A stretch of 60,290 nucleotides of DNA from an uncultured Flavobacteriaceae bacterium (lineage in GTDB: Bacteria > Bacteroidota > Bacteroidia > Flavobacteriales > Flavobacteriaceae). Where the stretch lies: contig CANLCJ010000028.1 of NCBI GenBank assembly GCA_947489085.1, forward strand, positions 1-60,290, written 5' to 3'. The notes beneath the pieces were generated by a model, which worked only from the letters and a program-made list of their open reading frames with translations, ran no database searches and had not been told where the DNA came from. Shown here piece after piece: positions 17,260 through 26,572 of this stretch. Position numbers and translations under genes: made by a program. Every line of letters starts with the position of its first letter. Position 1 is the stretch's first letter.

Positions 17260-18075
17260 ATGACAGAATTACAACAAATTATAGAGAGTGCTTGGGATAA
17301 CCGTGAGCTCTTAAAAGAAAATAAAACAGAAAACGCTATTAGGCAAGTAGTAGACCTTTTAGATAAAGGAGATTTGCGTGTAGCCGAACCTATAGAAGGT
17401 GGTTGGCAAGTAAACGAATGGGTAAAAAAAGCTGTTGTACTTTATTTCCCCATTCAGAAAATGGAAACGTTAGAGGCTGGTATTTTCGAATATCACGATA
17501 AAATTCCATTGAAACGTAATTTTGCTGAAAGAGGCATTCGCGTTGTACCAAACGCTGTAGCCAGACATGGTGCTTACATCTCGGCAGGAACTATACTTAT
17601 GCCAAGTTATGTTAACATTGGGGCTTATGTAGATGAGGGCACAATGGTAGACACTTGGGCTACTGTTGGAAGTTGTGCGCAAATAGGCAAAAATGTACAT
17701 TTATCTGGTGGTGTTGGTATTGGTGGTGTTTTAGAGCCTTTACAAGCTGCTCCTGTAATTATTGAAGACAATGCTTTTATAGGATCTCGTTGTATCGTTG
17801 TAGAAGGTGTTAAAGTAGAAACAGAAGCCGTTCTGGGCGCTGGTGTAGTATTAACCATGAGTACAAAAATTATAGATGTAACTGGAGATAAACCTGTAGA
17901 ATATAAAGGTATTGTTCCTGCAAGATCTGTTGTTATTCCTGGTAGTTACGCTAAAGAATTTGCAGCTGGAACTTATAATGTACCATGTGCCTTAATTATT
18001 GGAAAACGTAAGGAAAGTACAAATAAAAAAACCTCGCTTAACGATGCTTTGAGAGAGCATAGTGTAGCGGTATAA
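17260..18075 (+). CDS. dapD: Tetrahydrodipicolinate N-succinyltransferase
   Basis: 271 residues from ATG 17260. The start at 17239 is rejected because it precedes the predicted TSS and adds a non-family leader. N-terminal helices are followed by a left-handed beta-helix of hexapeptide repeats (about 105-230: ISAGTILMPSYVNIGAYVDE, SGGVGIGGVLE). The enzyme acylates tetrahydrodipicolinate in the succinylase branch of lysine/diaminopimelate synthesis. lysA, the last step of the same pathway, is at 43628. It is monocistronic with a perfect terminator. Confidence 0.96.
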   Translation: MTELQQIIESAWDNRELLKENKTENAIRQVVDLLDKGDLRVAEPIEGGWQVNEWVKKAVVLYFPIQKMETLEAGIFEYHDKIPLKRNFAERGIRVVPNAVARHGAYISAGTILMPSYVNIGAYVDEGTMVDTWATVGSCAQIGKNVHLSGGVGIGGVLEPLQAAPVIIEDNAFIGSRCIVVEGVKVETEAVLGAGVVLTMSTKIIDVTGDKPVEYKGIVPARSVVIPGSYAKEFAAGTYNVPCALIIGKRKESTNKKTSLNDALREHSVAV

Positions 18076-18090
18076 TTAGGGTTACCTAAT

Positions 18091-18136
18091 AAAAAGCGAC
18101 CTATTTGTAATTATACCACCAAATAGGTCGCTTTTA
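18091..18136 (+). terminator. dapD terminator
   Basis: Perfect 16-bp arms (AAAAGCGACCTATTTG at 18092-18107 and its complement at 18120-18135) with a 12-nt loop. Confidence 0.9.
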
Positions 18137-18174
18137 AAAAATAAAACTATTCGATATTTAGTGAATTTATTGTG

Positions 18175-19176
18175 ATGAAATCTGAGCTATCAAATATTAA
18201 AATAGATGCTGTTATTACGTGGGTTAATGGTAATGATAAAATTTGGCAAGAAAAAATAAATGCACATTCGGATAAAAAATTAGACTTCGGCAAAAAAAAA
18301 AATAAAGCGAGGTATAACTCTATAGGTGAAATTGACATTGCAATACAATCTATAATCAAGTTTGCTTCCTTTGTCTCCAATATCTTTTTGGTTACAGATA
18401 ACCAACAACCCGATTCCTTTCTTAGTCTCCAAAAACTTGCTAAAGATAAAGGTATAAACCTTTTATTAATAGACCATAAAGTAATTTTTAAGGGGTTTGA
18501 AAATTATTTGCCCACATTTAATTCTTGCTCTATAGGTTGCATGCTATTTAAAATACCAAACTTGTCTGAGCATTTTATCATTTTTAACGATGATACCTTT
18601 TTAATGCGAGACACCAAACCCAACGATTTTTTCATTAATGGCTATCCTATTATTAGAGGTAAAGAGGATCTTTTTAGAGAGGACAGAAAACTAAGGTCTA
18701 TCTACCGTAAGTTTTTAGCCCTAACTAACAGGCCTGTAAAAGAAAAAACATGTAGCTTTAAACAATTTCAACAAACAAGTGCTAAACTAGCTTTTGGAGG
18801 AAAAAGAGATAGTTATATAAGACGATACCATACACCTGTATGCTTAAGAAAATCTACTTTAGAAAACTTCTTTGCGCACAACAACTTATTAGAAAACAAT
18901 ATAAAACACAGGTTTAGACACAAAACACAATTTATAATTTCGTCTTTATCCGAGCATTTAGAGATAAAACAAAAAACCTTCTATTACAGATCTAATACGC
19001 AACTAACATATTTTAGATCTTATAAATATCCTATATTGGTAAAACTGAAACTGTACTTGTTTTTGAAAAAAAAGCATTCCTTATTTGTAACCTTCCAAAG
19101 TTTAGACATGGCAGATAAAAATACCCTTAGCTACATTTTAAATTGGATAGAAATGAGACTATCGCCTAATACCTAA
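18175..19176 (+). CDS. Stealth-family sugar-phosphate transferase
   Basis: 333 residues from ATG 18175; a GTG lies one codon earlier. The Stealth conserved regions are visible: CR1 IDAVITWVNGNDKIW at the N-terminus, CR2 RYNSIGEIDIAIQSI with FIIFNDDTFLM (acidic catalytic cluster), CR3-like HTPVCLRKSTLENFF, and CR4-like DMADKNTLSYILNW. Stealth proteins transfer hexose-1-phosphate to build phosphate-linked surface polysaccharides. It opens a glycan gene cluster that also holds a CDP-glycerol-type transferase and a nucleotidyltransferase, so a phosphodiester-linked surface polymer is likely. Confidence 0.88.
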   Translation: MKSELSNIKIDAVITWVNGNDKIWQEKINAHSDKKLDFGKKKNKARYNSIGEIDIAIQSIIKFASFVSNIFLVTDNQQPDSFLSLQKLAKDKGINLLLIDHKVIFKGFENYLPTFNSCSIGCMLFKIPNLSEHFIIFNDDTFLMRDTKPNDFFINGYPIIRGKEDLFREDRKLRSIYRKFLALTNRPVKEKTCSFKQFQQTSAKLAFGGKRDSYIRRYHTPVCLRKSTLENFFAHNNLLENNIKHRFRHKTQFIISSLSEHLEIKQKTFYYRSNTQLTYFRSYKYPILVKLKLYLFLKKKHSLFVTFQSLDMADKNTLSYILNWIEMRLSPNT

Positions 19177-19411
19177 TTCTATTTTCAACTCAATTATAAG
19201 TACAGAAAAGTAATTATTTATTTGAATTTGAATCGCCTTTGTTAGTATCTTGTCCTCCAAACTATTTTAAAACTTGTTAACCAATTTAGCTAGTCTTAAA
19301 AATAGCTTGTAAGTAAAAATAGTAGTATTATTTAGAAAAAAGAATAGTTTTAGCCTTTATAGAGACAAGGTCTATTAATTTTTAAACTGTTAACGCGCTT
19401 ATATTTATTTA

Positions 19412-20176
19412 ATGAAAATTAGAAAAATAGTACATAAAGATTTTTTAGAAAACACAGATTTTCTGAATGATTGTATACAAAATTTTCAAAGTAAAGGCAC
19501 ACCGTTCGGCAACCAAAAGCGCAACTCCCTTAAATTGTTTGACTTAGATGATTTAACGCTTAATATAAAATCGTTTAAAGTCCCTAACATTATTAATCAA
19601 TACGTTTATCGTTTTTTTCGGAAAAGTAAAGCGCAACGCTCTTACGAATACGCCAATAAACTTTTGGCTTTGGGTATAGATACGCCCAAACCTATAGCCT
19701 ACTACGAGCAATTATCGCTTTTAAGTTTTAAAAAGAGTTTTTATATTAGTGAACATCTAAATTGCAAATACACGTATAGAGATCTTACTAAAAACTTTGA
19801 AATTGAAAATTACGATGCTATTTTAAGAGCTTTTACGAGATTTACTTATAAATTACATGAAAAAGGCATACATTTTTTAGACCATTCTCCTGGCAATACT
19901 CTTATTAGTGTTAAAGATAACGACTATAATTTTTATCTGGTAGATTTAAACAGAATGGAATTTAAGGTTTTAGATTTTAAAACACGTATGAAAAACTTCT
20001 CTCGATTAACAAAACACAAGTTTATGGTTGAGATCATGAGTAGTGAATACGCTAAATGCTCTGGCTTAGATTATACTACTGTTTTTTCATTAATGTGGGA
20101 GGAAACTGAAGCTTTTAAAACAAAAGCTCTCAAAAAAAAGCAATTAAAGAAAAAATTGAGATTTTGGAAAAAATAA
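19412..20176 (+). CDS. Lipopolysaccharide kinase (Kdo/WaaP-like) family protein
   Basis: 254 residues with a protein-kinase-like fold: KPIAYYE in the N-lobe, the catalytic loop HEKGIHFLDHSPGN, and YLVDLNRM in place of the metal-binding DFG segment. This pattern fits the Kdo/WaaP lipopolysaccharide kinases that phosphorylate inner-core Kdo or heptose. The C-terminus is lysine-rich. It converges on the GT2 gene with 2 nt between stop codons. Context (Stealth, GT2, YrbL) supports a role in the LPS core. The acceptor sugar is unknown. Confidence 0.82.
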   Translation: MKIRKIVHKDFLENTDFLNDCIQNFQSKGTPFGNQKRNSLKLFDLDDLTLNIKSFKVPNIINQYVYRFFRKSKAQRSYEYANKLLALGIDTPKPIAYYEQLSLLSFKKSFYISEHLNCKYTYRDLTKNFEIENYDAILRAFTRFTYKLHEKGIHFLDHSPGNTLISVKDNDYNFYLVDLNRMEFKVLDFKTRMKNFSRLTKHKFMVEIMSSEYAKCSGLDYTTVFSLMWEETEAFKTKALKKKQLKKKLRFWKK

Positions 20177-20178
20177 AT

Positions 20179-20952
20179 TTACTCTTTTTTGTTTTTAGAC
20201 TGCCTAATTAGCTCCCTAAGCTTTGTATATTTAAGAAAACGCGTATTTGCAGTCTGCACAGATATTACCAAGCCATTTAAACCATCTAAAAAACCTAGTT
20301 TTATAACATAAGAATGGAAAAAAGACCACGTAGGGTGTATTAATATTTTGCTAATAGGAGCTGTAGTGCCTATTTCGAAATTAGCTTTGGCCGATATGGT
20401 AGAAAAGCGTTCTACTTTTTCATTAAATTCTGAATAAGATTGATAGGTATCGTGCAAAATAACTCCCTTGAGAAATCCCGTTTTATTTTTAGCATCGTTA
20501 AGTACAATTTGGTCGTGAGGGTTTATTCCTTTCCATTTTACTTTTCTTCTATCAAAAACTCTAAGTTTTTTATCTGGAGACCAAGTAGTATGTTTTATCC
20601 ATTGTCCGCAAAAAAAGTTTAACCGCCTGCAATAGTAGCCATCATAATTCCAGTTGGCTTTTAAATTAACAATAGATGCTTTAAGCGTATCAGATAAAGA
20701 TTCGTCTGCATCTAAAGACACAATATGATTGTAAGATGCTTGTTTTAAAGCAAAGTTTTTCTGTTCAATATACCCCAGAAATTCCTGTTCTATAAATGTA
20801 ATGTCGTATTTATTACAAATAGCCTTAGTGTTATCTGTAGAAAAAGAATCTACAACAATAATTTCATCAACTACCCCGATTAAAGATTGTAGGCATTTCT
20901 CAATCTTATCCTCTTCGTTGAAAGCTATTATGACACCAGAAAGTTTAATCAT
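20179..20952 (-). CDS. Family 2 glycosyltransferase (WaaE/KdtX-like)
   Basis: 257 residues. GT-A fold start LSGVIIAFNEEDKIEKCL, DEIIVVDSFSTDNT (nucleotide-sugar binding), SLDADE (DxD metal motif near residue 77) and NPHDQIVL. The pattern resembles WaaE/KdtX-type lipopolysaccharide core glucosyltransferases. It is cytoplasmic or membrane-associated. It reads leftward, separated by 110 nt from the next leftward gene. Confidence 0.88.
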   Translation of the reverse strand: MIKLSGVIIAFNEEDKIEKCLQSLIGVVDEIIVVDSFSTDNTKAICNKYDITFIEQEFLGYIEQKNFALKQASYNHIVSLDADESLSDTLKASIVNLKANWNYDGYYCRRLNFFCGQWIKHTTWSPDKKLRVFDRRKVKWKGINPHDQIVLNDAKNKTGFLKGVILHDTYQSYSEFNEKVERFSTISAKANFEIGTTAPISKILIHPTWSFFHSYVIKLGFLDGLNGLVISVQTANTRFLKYTKLRELIRQSKNKKE

Positions 20953-21062
20953 TTTGAGGTAAGCTATTTTTTGTAAATATACTTAATTTGAAAGTAGAAA
21001 CAACATGAGAATTGTTTTCTGAATTTGGGTTTATTATTACTTAAAAATTTTCTAATTGTTAT

Positions 21063-22121
21063 TTAATTATTCTTGGAAGGCTTGCCAAAAAGCGAATGTA
21101 CTTTTAATCGTCTTAAAATAGAAAGTTTTCTTTTACCAGGCACACCATGTTCTGTAATATAATTTAAAGTAGCACTTACCATGCGCTCTGCAGATTTACC
21201 ATCGTTATAGGGATGAAATTGAGACTTTATATAATTGCGTGATGCTTTATAAGGGTCTTCTGTTAAATTCTTTTGCACAAGTGTTTCTAAATCGTCAAAG
21301 TTTTTAGAATTTTCCCAAAATATTTTTTCCGAAATATTATTGAATGTAATAACAGGCTTATCTAAAAGTAAAAATTCATAGATAACAGAAGATGTATCGC
21401 TAATCAAGATATCTGCCATCATTAAAAAAGGTATAATGTTTTTTTCGGACTGAAAACTGATATTTGCAACTCTATTAGCCAAGTCTTTATACTTTGCAAT
21501 CCATTCTTCATGCATTAAAGGATGAAATTTTATTAAGATTAACTTGTTTTTATTTTTTGTTGCCAAAGTTTCTAATTGAGATATTAAAAAAGGCGCAGAA
21601 GTTAGTTTTGGCGAAAATGTTGGAGCATAAAGTAGGATGTTGTCAGCATCAGCATTATAAGTATCTAACAAACGAGATTTTCTTGCTTTATAAGCCATCT
21701 TGTCTTTACCATAAATATCCAGTTTTGGCCACCCAGTCTCAATAACATCAAAATTTTTATGAACGTTTTTAAGTTCTCTAAATTTTTTAGTAAAATAGGG
21801 TCCTTGGGTTAAATACAAATCAAAATAATGTCTAATCCTAAAGTGGCCTTTTTTTTCGCCAGCCAAACCATGAAAAATCTGAGTTTTTAATCCCCTTAAA
21901 TAATAAGGTACTTCATTACCAGGCACAAATATAATATCGCTATTATAAGTTTCTAAATCTGTTATTTTAGAAGTGTTATTTTCGGTATTATATGGAAAAT
22001 CTGGCTTTAGTTTCTGGTCTACGTACCATATAAACTCCAGTTTTTGCGCTATAAGTACATCTCTAATTGGAGCTAGAATACCGTAGGCATAATTATTTTG
22101 ACAAAATAAGATGAATTTCAT
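21063..22121 (-). CDS. CDP-glycerol glycerophosphotransferase-like protein
   Basis: 352 residues with the TagB/TagF C-terminal pattern: IFHGLAGEKKGHFRIRHYF, VIETGWPKLD, ILLYAPTFSPKL, LIKFHPLMHEEW and ADILISDTSSVIYEFLLLDKP. The family joins polyol phosphates from CDP-activated donors, as in teichoic acids; homologues occur in Gram-negative surface polysaccharide loci. It starts 11 nt after the nucleotidyltransferase gene, so the two are probably a donor-synthesis/transfer pair. Confidence 0.88.
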   Translation of the reverse strand: MKFILFCQNNYAYGILAPIRDVLIAQKLEFIWYVDQKLKPDFPYNTENNTSKITDLETYNSDIIFVPGNEVPYYLRGLKTQIFHGLAGEKKGHFRIRHYFDLYLTQGPYFTKKFRELKNVHKNFDVIETGWPKLDIYGKDKMAYKARKSRLLDTYNADADNILLYAPTFSPKLTSAPFLISQLETLATKNKNKLILIKFHPLMHEEWIAKYKDLANRVANISFQSEKNIIPFLMMADILISDTSSVIYEFLLLDKPVITFNNISEKIFWENSKNFDDLETLVQKNLTEDPYKASRNYIKSQFHPYNDGKSAERMVSATLNYITEHGVPGKRKLSILRRLKVHSLFGKPSKNN

Positions 22122-22132
22122 GTCTTCAAATA

Positions 22133-22813
22133 TTAAAGCATCTTATTTGCATTTACTAAATCTTCTGCAAAATCTACTTCCATACAATTATGCATAGAAA
22201 TGTCGATAGCTTTTATTTTTATATCATCTTTTTCAATAGCGAACTCTAACCCTCTTTCAAAATAATCGTTATCATCACAATCTTCTAGCCTATTGATAAA
22301 TTGAAGTATATCTTTAGATGAAATAAAGTTAATTCCTACTGCCTCTCCAAGGCCGCCTTTAACAGTTTTAGATAGTTGGTTTATATACCCTTCTTTAAGT
22401 GTATACTTTACCTCTTCGTCTGCAACTTTGCTCGTATTTACAGCGACAAAAGAAGTATTGGCCTTTATGTAAGGATCTAAAGTATCAAGAATATTCTCAT
22501 CAAAAACAACATCGCCATTAAACCATAATATAGATTTATCCTTGTGTTTTTTTAAAGCTTTTAACAGGCTTTTAGAAGTATTTGTTCTATCAAAAAAAGG
22601 ATTATAAACATAGGTTAGCTCCGGAAAGCGCTCCATTATTAGATCCTTTTTAAAACCAACCACAACATTAATATCATCTACGTTATAGTTTTTACAAATA
22701 TTGTCTATCTGCATTTCCATAATACTTTTTCCGTTTTTTAACGGCGTTAAAGGTTTAGGAAAAGGATTACCTAATCTGGAACCTATACCTGCTGCAAGAA
22801 TAACGATTTTCAT
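22133..22813 (-). CDS. Sugar/polyol-phosphate nucleotidyltransferase
   Basis: 226 residues. The signature LAAGIGSRLGNPFPKPLTPL with NGKSIME marks an NTP-transferase, and DKSILWFNGDVVFDE carries the catalytic Asp. The size and PKPLTPL form resemble LicC/phosphocholine cytidylyltransferase-like enzymes that make CDP-activated small alcohols. Because it is immediately upstream of a CDP-glycerol-type phosphotransferase, a CDP-polyol or CDP-choline product is the best inference, but the substrate is not shown. Confidence 0.85.
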   Translation of the reverse strand: MKIVILAAGIGSRLGNPFPKPLTPLKNGKSIMEMQIDNICKNYNVDDINVVVGFKKDLIMERFPELTYVYNPFFDRTNTSKSLLKALKKHKDKSILWFNGDVVFDENILDTLDPYIKANTSFVAVNTSKVADEEVKYTLKEGYINQLSKTVKGGLGEAVGINFISSKDILQFINRLEDCDDNDYFERGLEFAIEKDDIKIKAIDISMHNCMEVDFAEDLVNANKML

Positions 22814-22930
22814 GTTATAAAATTTTACTCCAAAGGTATTATTATTAATTGATTTTGAAAAGAAATAGCAGTTCCATTCACTATATGTTAGATATTATAA
22901 AATAATATGATGATAATAGCAACAGTTTAT

Positions 22931-22938
22931 TAAATTTG
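22931..22938 (+). promoter_or_regulatory. -7 box of the YrbL-like gene
   Basis: TAAATTTG fits TAnnTTTG and ends 7 nt before the ATG at 22946, implying a nearly leaderless transcript. Confidence 0.5.
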
Positions 22939-22945
22939 TAGTTTA

Positions 22946-23560
22946 ATGTTTAAAACAATGGTTAGAATACATGATGAAGATTATATAGGAGAGGGGGAAA
23001 TAAGAACCTGTTACGTCCATCCTAATGATGCCAATTTGTGCATTAAAATTCCTAAACCTCATGTTACTAGAGCATATGTTAGCAAAGAGATATTATATTT
23101 TCTAAAAATTGCTAAAAGAAATACCAATCGTTATCAATATCCTTTTTACTCTTCTTACAAAGGAGAGGAAGAAACAAATTTAGGCCTAGGACAAGTTTTT
23201 GAACTTATAAGAGATGAAACAACAGGCAAAATTTCGAAAACATTAGAATTCTATTTAAAAAATACTGGTTTAATACAAGATAATGTCTTAGAAAATGCTC
23301 TATATGCTCTAAAACAGCACATGATTAAATTTAAGGTATTTACAAGAGATTTAAGAGCGCGGAATTTGTGTTGTAAATTACTAAAAGATGGCACCGTACA
23401 ACTCATTATAATAGACGGTATAGGCCATAGAGATTTTTTCCCTCTAGCAGATTGGTTTTTATTTTTTTCTAAAAAGAAAATAGAACGCACCTATAAAAAA
23501 TGGCGTTTTACAAGCATAGAAGAACAACGAAAGTTTTTAAGAAAAACATCTGTAAACTAG
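22946..23560 (+). CDS. YrbL-family kinase-like protein
   Basis: 204 residues matching the YrbL family (named from the E. coli PhoP-regulated protein). It shows GEGEIRTCYVHPNDANLCIKI (N-lobe, Lys in IKIPK), then HMIKFKVFTRDLRARNLCCK (catalytic loop with Asp) and LIIIDGIGHRDF (metal-binding Asp). It is therefore a kinase-like fold of unknown substrate, often found in LPS/capsule loci. A second ATG lies 12 nt downstream (MVRIHDEDYIG). It diverges from the nucleotidyltransferase operon. Confidence 0.85.
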   Translation: MFKTMVRIHDEDYIGEGEIRTCYVHPNDANLCIKIPKPHVTRAYVSKEILYFLKIAKRNTNRYQYPFYSSYKGEEETNLGLGQVFELIRDETTGKISKTLEFYLKNTGLIQDNVLENALYALKQHMIKFKVFTRDLRARNLCCKLLKDGTVQLIIIDGIGHRDFFPLADWFLFFSKKKIERTYKKWRFTSIEEQRKFLRKTSVN

Positions 23561-23595
23561 ATTTAAAATTAAAATTACCGCATCAACAAACGTAA

Positions 23596-23742
23596 AATAA
23601 GGATGCCCTAATTTTAGATTTAACCTTAAAGCATTATGGTGTTGAGAATATATTTTTACTGGTAAAAAATGTATTTCAAGAACTTTTAGTAGGTACTACT
23701 AGCAAAAAAATAATTACTTACCCTTTTTTATTCCCTCATTAA
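23596..23742 (+). pseudogene. Gene remnant in the glycan locus
   Basis: A 48-codon open stretch with no start codon, bounded by TAA at 23593-23595 and TAA at 23740-23742. It reads as a convincing protein C-terminus (DALILDLTLKHYGVENIF ... VFQELLVG ... ITYPFLFPH). The composition is protein-like rather than random AT-rich translation. It is probably the tail of a deleted glycan-related gene. The family is not identified. Confidence 0.4.
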
Positions 23743-23874
23743 AATATTCAAAATACATTTAGTTAAATAAAGTATGCACCAGCTTGGCAAAGACTAAGAG
23801 TTTGGCTTTATTTATTATTGTTTTAGATTCTAAAATAAATATATAGACTGCTTTAAAAGAAGTACACGATGTCG

Positions 23875-23882
23875 TAAATTTG
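23875..23882 (+). promoter_or_regulatory. -7 box of the CCA-type enzyme gene
   Basis: TAAATTTG fits TAnnTTTG. The predicted TSS near 23889 excludes the TTG start at 23880. Confidence 0.5.
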
Positions 23883-23999
23883 CAAAACAATAAAGTTATT
23901 GCAAACCTTTTGTCCAAATGTATGTCTTTAAAGATTGCGTTTACGATATTAAGGACACATTTTAGAGCTCTTAAAATACATTTTAAGCCTCCATTTTAC

Positions 24000-25421
24000 A
24001 TGAATTACAAAGACGCATTACAACATACTATATTCGAGGTTATCTCAAAATCTGCACAAACGCTACAACTAGAAAGTTATGTTATTGGCGGCTTTGTTAG
24101 AGATTATTTATTACAACGCGGCACCGCTAAAGATATTGATATTGTTGCAGTAGGTAGTGGTATAAGTTTAGCTAAACAAGTAGCTAAAAACCTTCCAGGA
24201 CAACCAAAGGTTCAAATTTTTAAAACTTACGGCACAGCTATGCTAAAATATGAGGCTGTAGAAATAGAATTTGTTGGCGCACGTAAGGAATCTTATGCCG
24301 AACACAGTAGAAATCCTATTGTGGAAAATGGTTCTTTAAAAGACGATCAAAACCGTAGAGATTTTACAATTAATGCTTTAGCACTTAGTTTGTCTCCCCA
24401 CACCTTTGGAGAGCTTCTAGACCCTTTTAATGGCGTTAGCGATTTGGCGCATAAAATTATTCGAACCCCTTTAAATCCAGATATTACCTATAGCGACGAC
24501 CCGCTACGTATGATGAGAGCCATTCGATTTGCAACGCAATTAAATTTTGAAATAGAAACTAAAAGTCTAGACGCTATTACAAGAAATGCAAAACGCATAG
24601 CCATTATTACTAAGGAACGTATCGTCGTAGAACTTAACAAAATATTAGAGAGCAAAACACCTTCTATAGGGTTTTTATTATTAGAAAAAACAGGACTTCT
24701 CGATAGTATTATGCCAGAGCTTACAGCTTTAAAGGGTATAGACGAAATAGAGGGGCAACGCCATAAAGATAATTTTTACCACACACTTGAAGTTGTCGAT
24801 AATATAGCAAAACATACAGATAATCTGTGGTTGCGCTGGGCAGCACTGTTACACGACATAGGCAAGGCACCAACTAAACGTTTTAGTAAAAAAGTAGGCT
24901 GGACCTTTCATGGGCATGAGTTCGAAGGCTCTAAAATGGTATACCGTTTATTTAAACGCTTAAAAATGCCTTTAAATGATAAAATGAAGTTTACTCAAAA
25001 AATGGTGTTAATGAGTTCTCGCCCTATTGTATTAGCACAAGATATTGTAACAGACTCTGCCGTTAGGCGTTTGGTATTCGATGCTGGAGATTACGTGGAA
25101 GATTTAATGACGCTTTGCGAAGCGGATATTACAACCAAAAACCCAAAAAAATTTAATAAATACCACAATAATTTTAAAATAGTAAGAGAAAAAATTGTTG
25201 AAGTAGAAGCGCGAGACCATGTTCGAAATTTCCAGCCCCCTGTTAGTGGCGAAGAAATCATGAAAACATTTAATTTAAACCCGTCCAGAGAGATAGGCAT
25301 TATAAAAGAAACCATAAAAGAAGCGATATTGGAAGGTGCAATACCTAACGAACACGATGCAGCATATCAATTAATGCTGAAAGAAGGGAAAAAACTTGGT
25401 CTTACAGTTTCTAAATCTTAA
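24000..25421 (+). CDS. CCA-adding-type tRNA nucleotidyltransferase with HD domain
   Basis: 473 residues from ATG 24000. Upstream in-frame starts (TTG 23880, ATG 23922) add a basic leader not seen in the family. The poly(A) polymerase head domain shows SYVIGGFVRDYLL, then AKDIDIVAVG (two catalytic Asp) and RRDFTINALA, followed by DPLRMMRAIRFATQL. A C-terminal HD domain has LLHDIGKAP and FHGHEFEGSKM. It adds or repairs the CCA 3' end of tRNAs; the HD domain may add phosphohydrolase activity. It is monocistronic with its own promoter. Confidence 0.93.
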   Translation: MNYKDALQHTIFEVISKSAQTLQLESYVIGGFVRDYLLQRGTAKDIDIVAVGSGISLAKQVAKNLPGQPKVQIFKTYGTAMLKYEAVEIEFVGARKESYAEHSRNPIVENGSLKDDQNRRDFTINALALSLSPHTFGELLDPFNGVSDLAHKIIRTPLNPDITYSDDPLRMMRAIRFATQLNFEIETKSLDAITRNAKRIAIITKERIVVELNKILESKTPSIGFLLLEKTGLLDSIMPELTALKGIDEIEGQRHKDNFYHTLEVVDNIAKHTDNLWLRWAALLHDIGKAPTKRFSKKVGWTFHGHEFEGSKMVYRLFKRLKMPLNDKMKFTQKMVLMSSRPIVLAQDIVTDSAVRRLVFDAGDYVEDLMTLCEADITTKNPKKFNKYHNNFKIVREKIVEVEARDHVRNFQPPVSGEEIMKTFNLNPSREIGIIKETIKEAILEGAIPNEHDAAYQLMLKEGKKLGLTVSKS

Positions 25422-25480
25422 CCGATTATGGACCACGTATAAGTATTGAAAAACGGTATATTCTTGAAAAAAAATATAAG

Positions 25481-26497
25481 ATGAAGAAAGATAATAAACG
25501 CGTTATTTATTGGTTATTAACAGGTTGTGCTCTTATTTTTATTATGGTAATTGTTGGTGGCATTACCCGGTTAACACACTCTGGCCTGTCCATTTCTAAC
25601 TACAAACTTATATCGGGCACAATTCCGCCTACCAACGAGGTAGAATGGGAAGCTGCTTTCGAGCTTTACAAACAATACCCCGAGTACAAAAAACTTAACA
25701 ACCATTTCTCGTTACAAGATTTTAAAGACATCTATTTTTGGGAATGGTTACACCGTGTTTTAGGCCGCTTTATAGGTTTGGTTTTTATTTTACCTTTTCT
25801 TTATTTTTTAATTACAAAACAACTTACAAAGCCCACTATAAAAAAAGCCATAATACTTCTATTTATGGGTGGTTTTCAAGGCTTTTTAGGTTGGTACATG
25901 GTAAAAAGCGGCTTAGTAGACAGACCAGATGTAAGCCATTACAGGTTAGCAGCACACCTAACCACTGCATTTTTAACCTTTGCTTATACATTTTGGGTAG
26001 CTTTAGATCTTATATTTCCTAATAGAAAAGAAAGAGACACTAAATTTAGAAATTTGGTAAGGTTTACTTTAATTATACTTGTGCTACAAATTATCTATGG
26101 CGCTTTTGTAGCAGGTTTAGATGCGGGTTGGATACACAACCACTGGCCTATGATGAGCGAAGGCAAGTTGATACACGAAACTGTATTTATAGAGCAAAAC
26201 CCTATATACAAGAATTTCATAGAAGGCAAAAGTGGGGTGCAATTTGTACATAGAACTTTAGCTTACTTCGTGGTTTTCTTAATACTTGTATTATGGAAAA
26301 AAAGCAGACAATTGGTACGTACCGTAAATCAAAATAAAGGCATCTATGGCTTACTTATAATGGTAGCTGTACAATTTGTATTGGGCGTTTTAACCCTATT
26401 GCTACAAGTACCTGTTTGGCTGGGTGTTGCGCACCAAGTTGGTGCTTTTATATTGCTCTCTACAATGGTGTTTACATTACACCGTTTTACAAAGTAA
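25481..26497 (+). CDS. ctaA: Heme A synthase (COX15/CtaA)
   Basis: 338 residues, eight predicted membrane helices. Signatures are VGGITRLTHSGLSIS near the N-terminus, WEWLHRVLGRFIG (first-half heme His), VSHYRLAAHL, VQFVHRTLAYFVV and GVAHQVGAF. The enzyme oxidises heme O to heme A for aa3-type cytochrome oxidases in the inner membrane. Length and helix number fit the COX15-type enzyme. It follows the CCA enzyme by 59 nt on the same strand. Confidence 0.95.
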   Translation: MKKDNKRVIYWLLTGCALIFIMVIVGGITRLTHSGLSISNYKLISGTIPPTNEVEWEAAFELYKQYPEYKKLNNHFSLQDFKDIYFWEWLHRVLGRFIGLVFILPFLYFLITKQLTKPTIKKAIILLFMGGFQGFLGWYMVKSGLVDRPDVSHYRLAAHLTTAFLTFAYTFWVALDLIFPNRKERDTKFRNLVRFTLIILVLQIIYGAFVAGLDAGWIHNHWPMMSEGKLIHETVFIEQNPIYKNFIEGKSGVQFVHRTLAYFVVFLILVLWKKSRQLVRTVNQNKGIYGLLIMVAVQFVLGVLTLLLQVPVWLGVAHQVGAFILLSTMVFTLHRFTK

Positions 26498-26547
26498 ATT
26501 TAATACAGATCTGCTACCAGAATTAAAAAATACAATACAAAAAAACA

Positions 26548-26555
26548 TATCTTTG
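26548..26555 (+). promoter_or_regulatory. -7 box of the pRiA4b ORF-3-like gene
   Basis: TATCTTTG, an exact TAnnTTTG match, 17 nt before the ATG. Confidence 0.55.
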
Positions 26556-26572
26556 CAATATAATTTTCCAGT

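Larger units (their letters stand above)
23561..23999. other. Intergenic with gene remnant and CCA-enzyme promoter
   Basis: 440 bp without an intact gene. It contains a coding-like remnant (23596-23742), an AT-rich spacer, and the -7 box TAAATTTG at 23875-23882 for the downstream gene. Confidence 0.5.
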
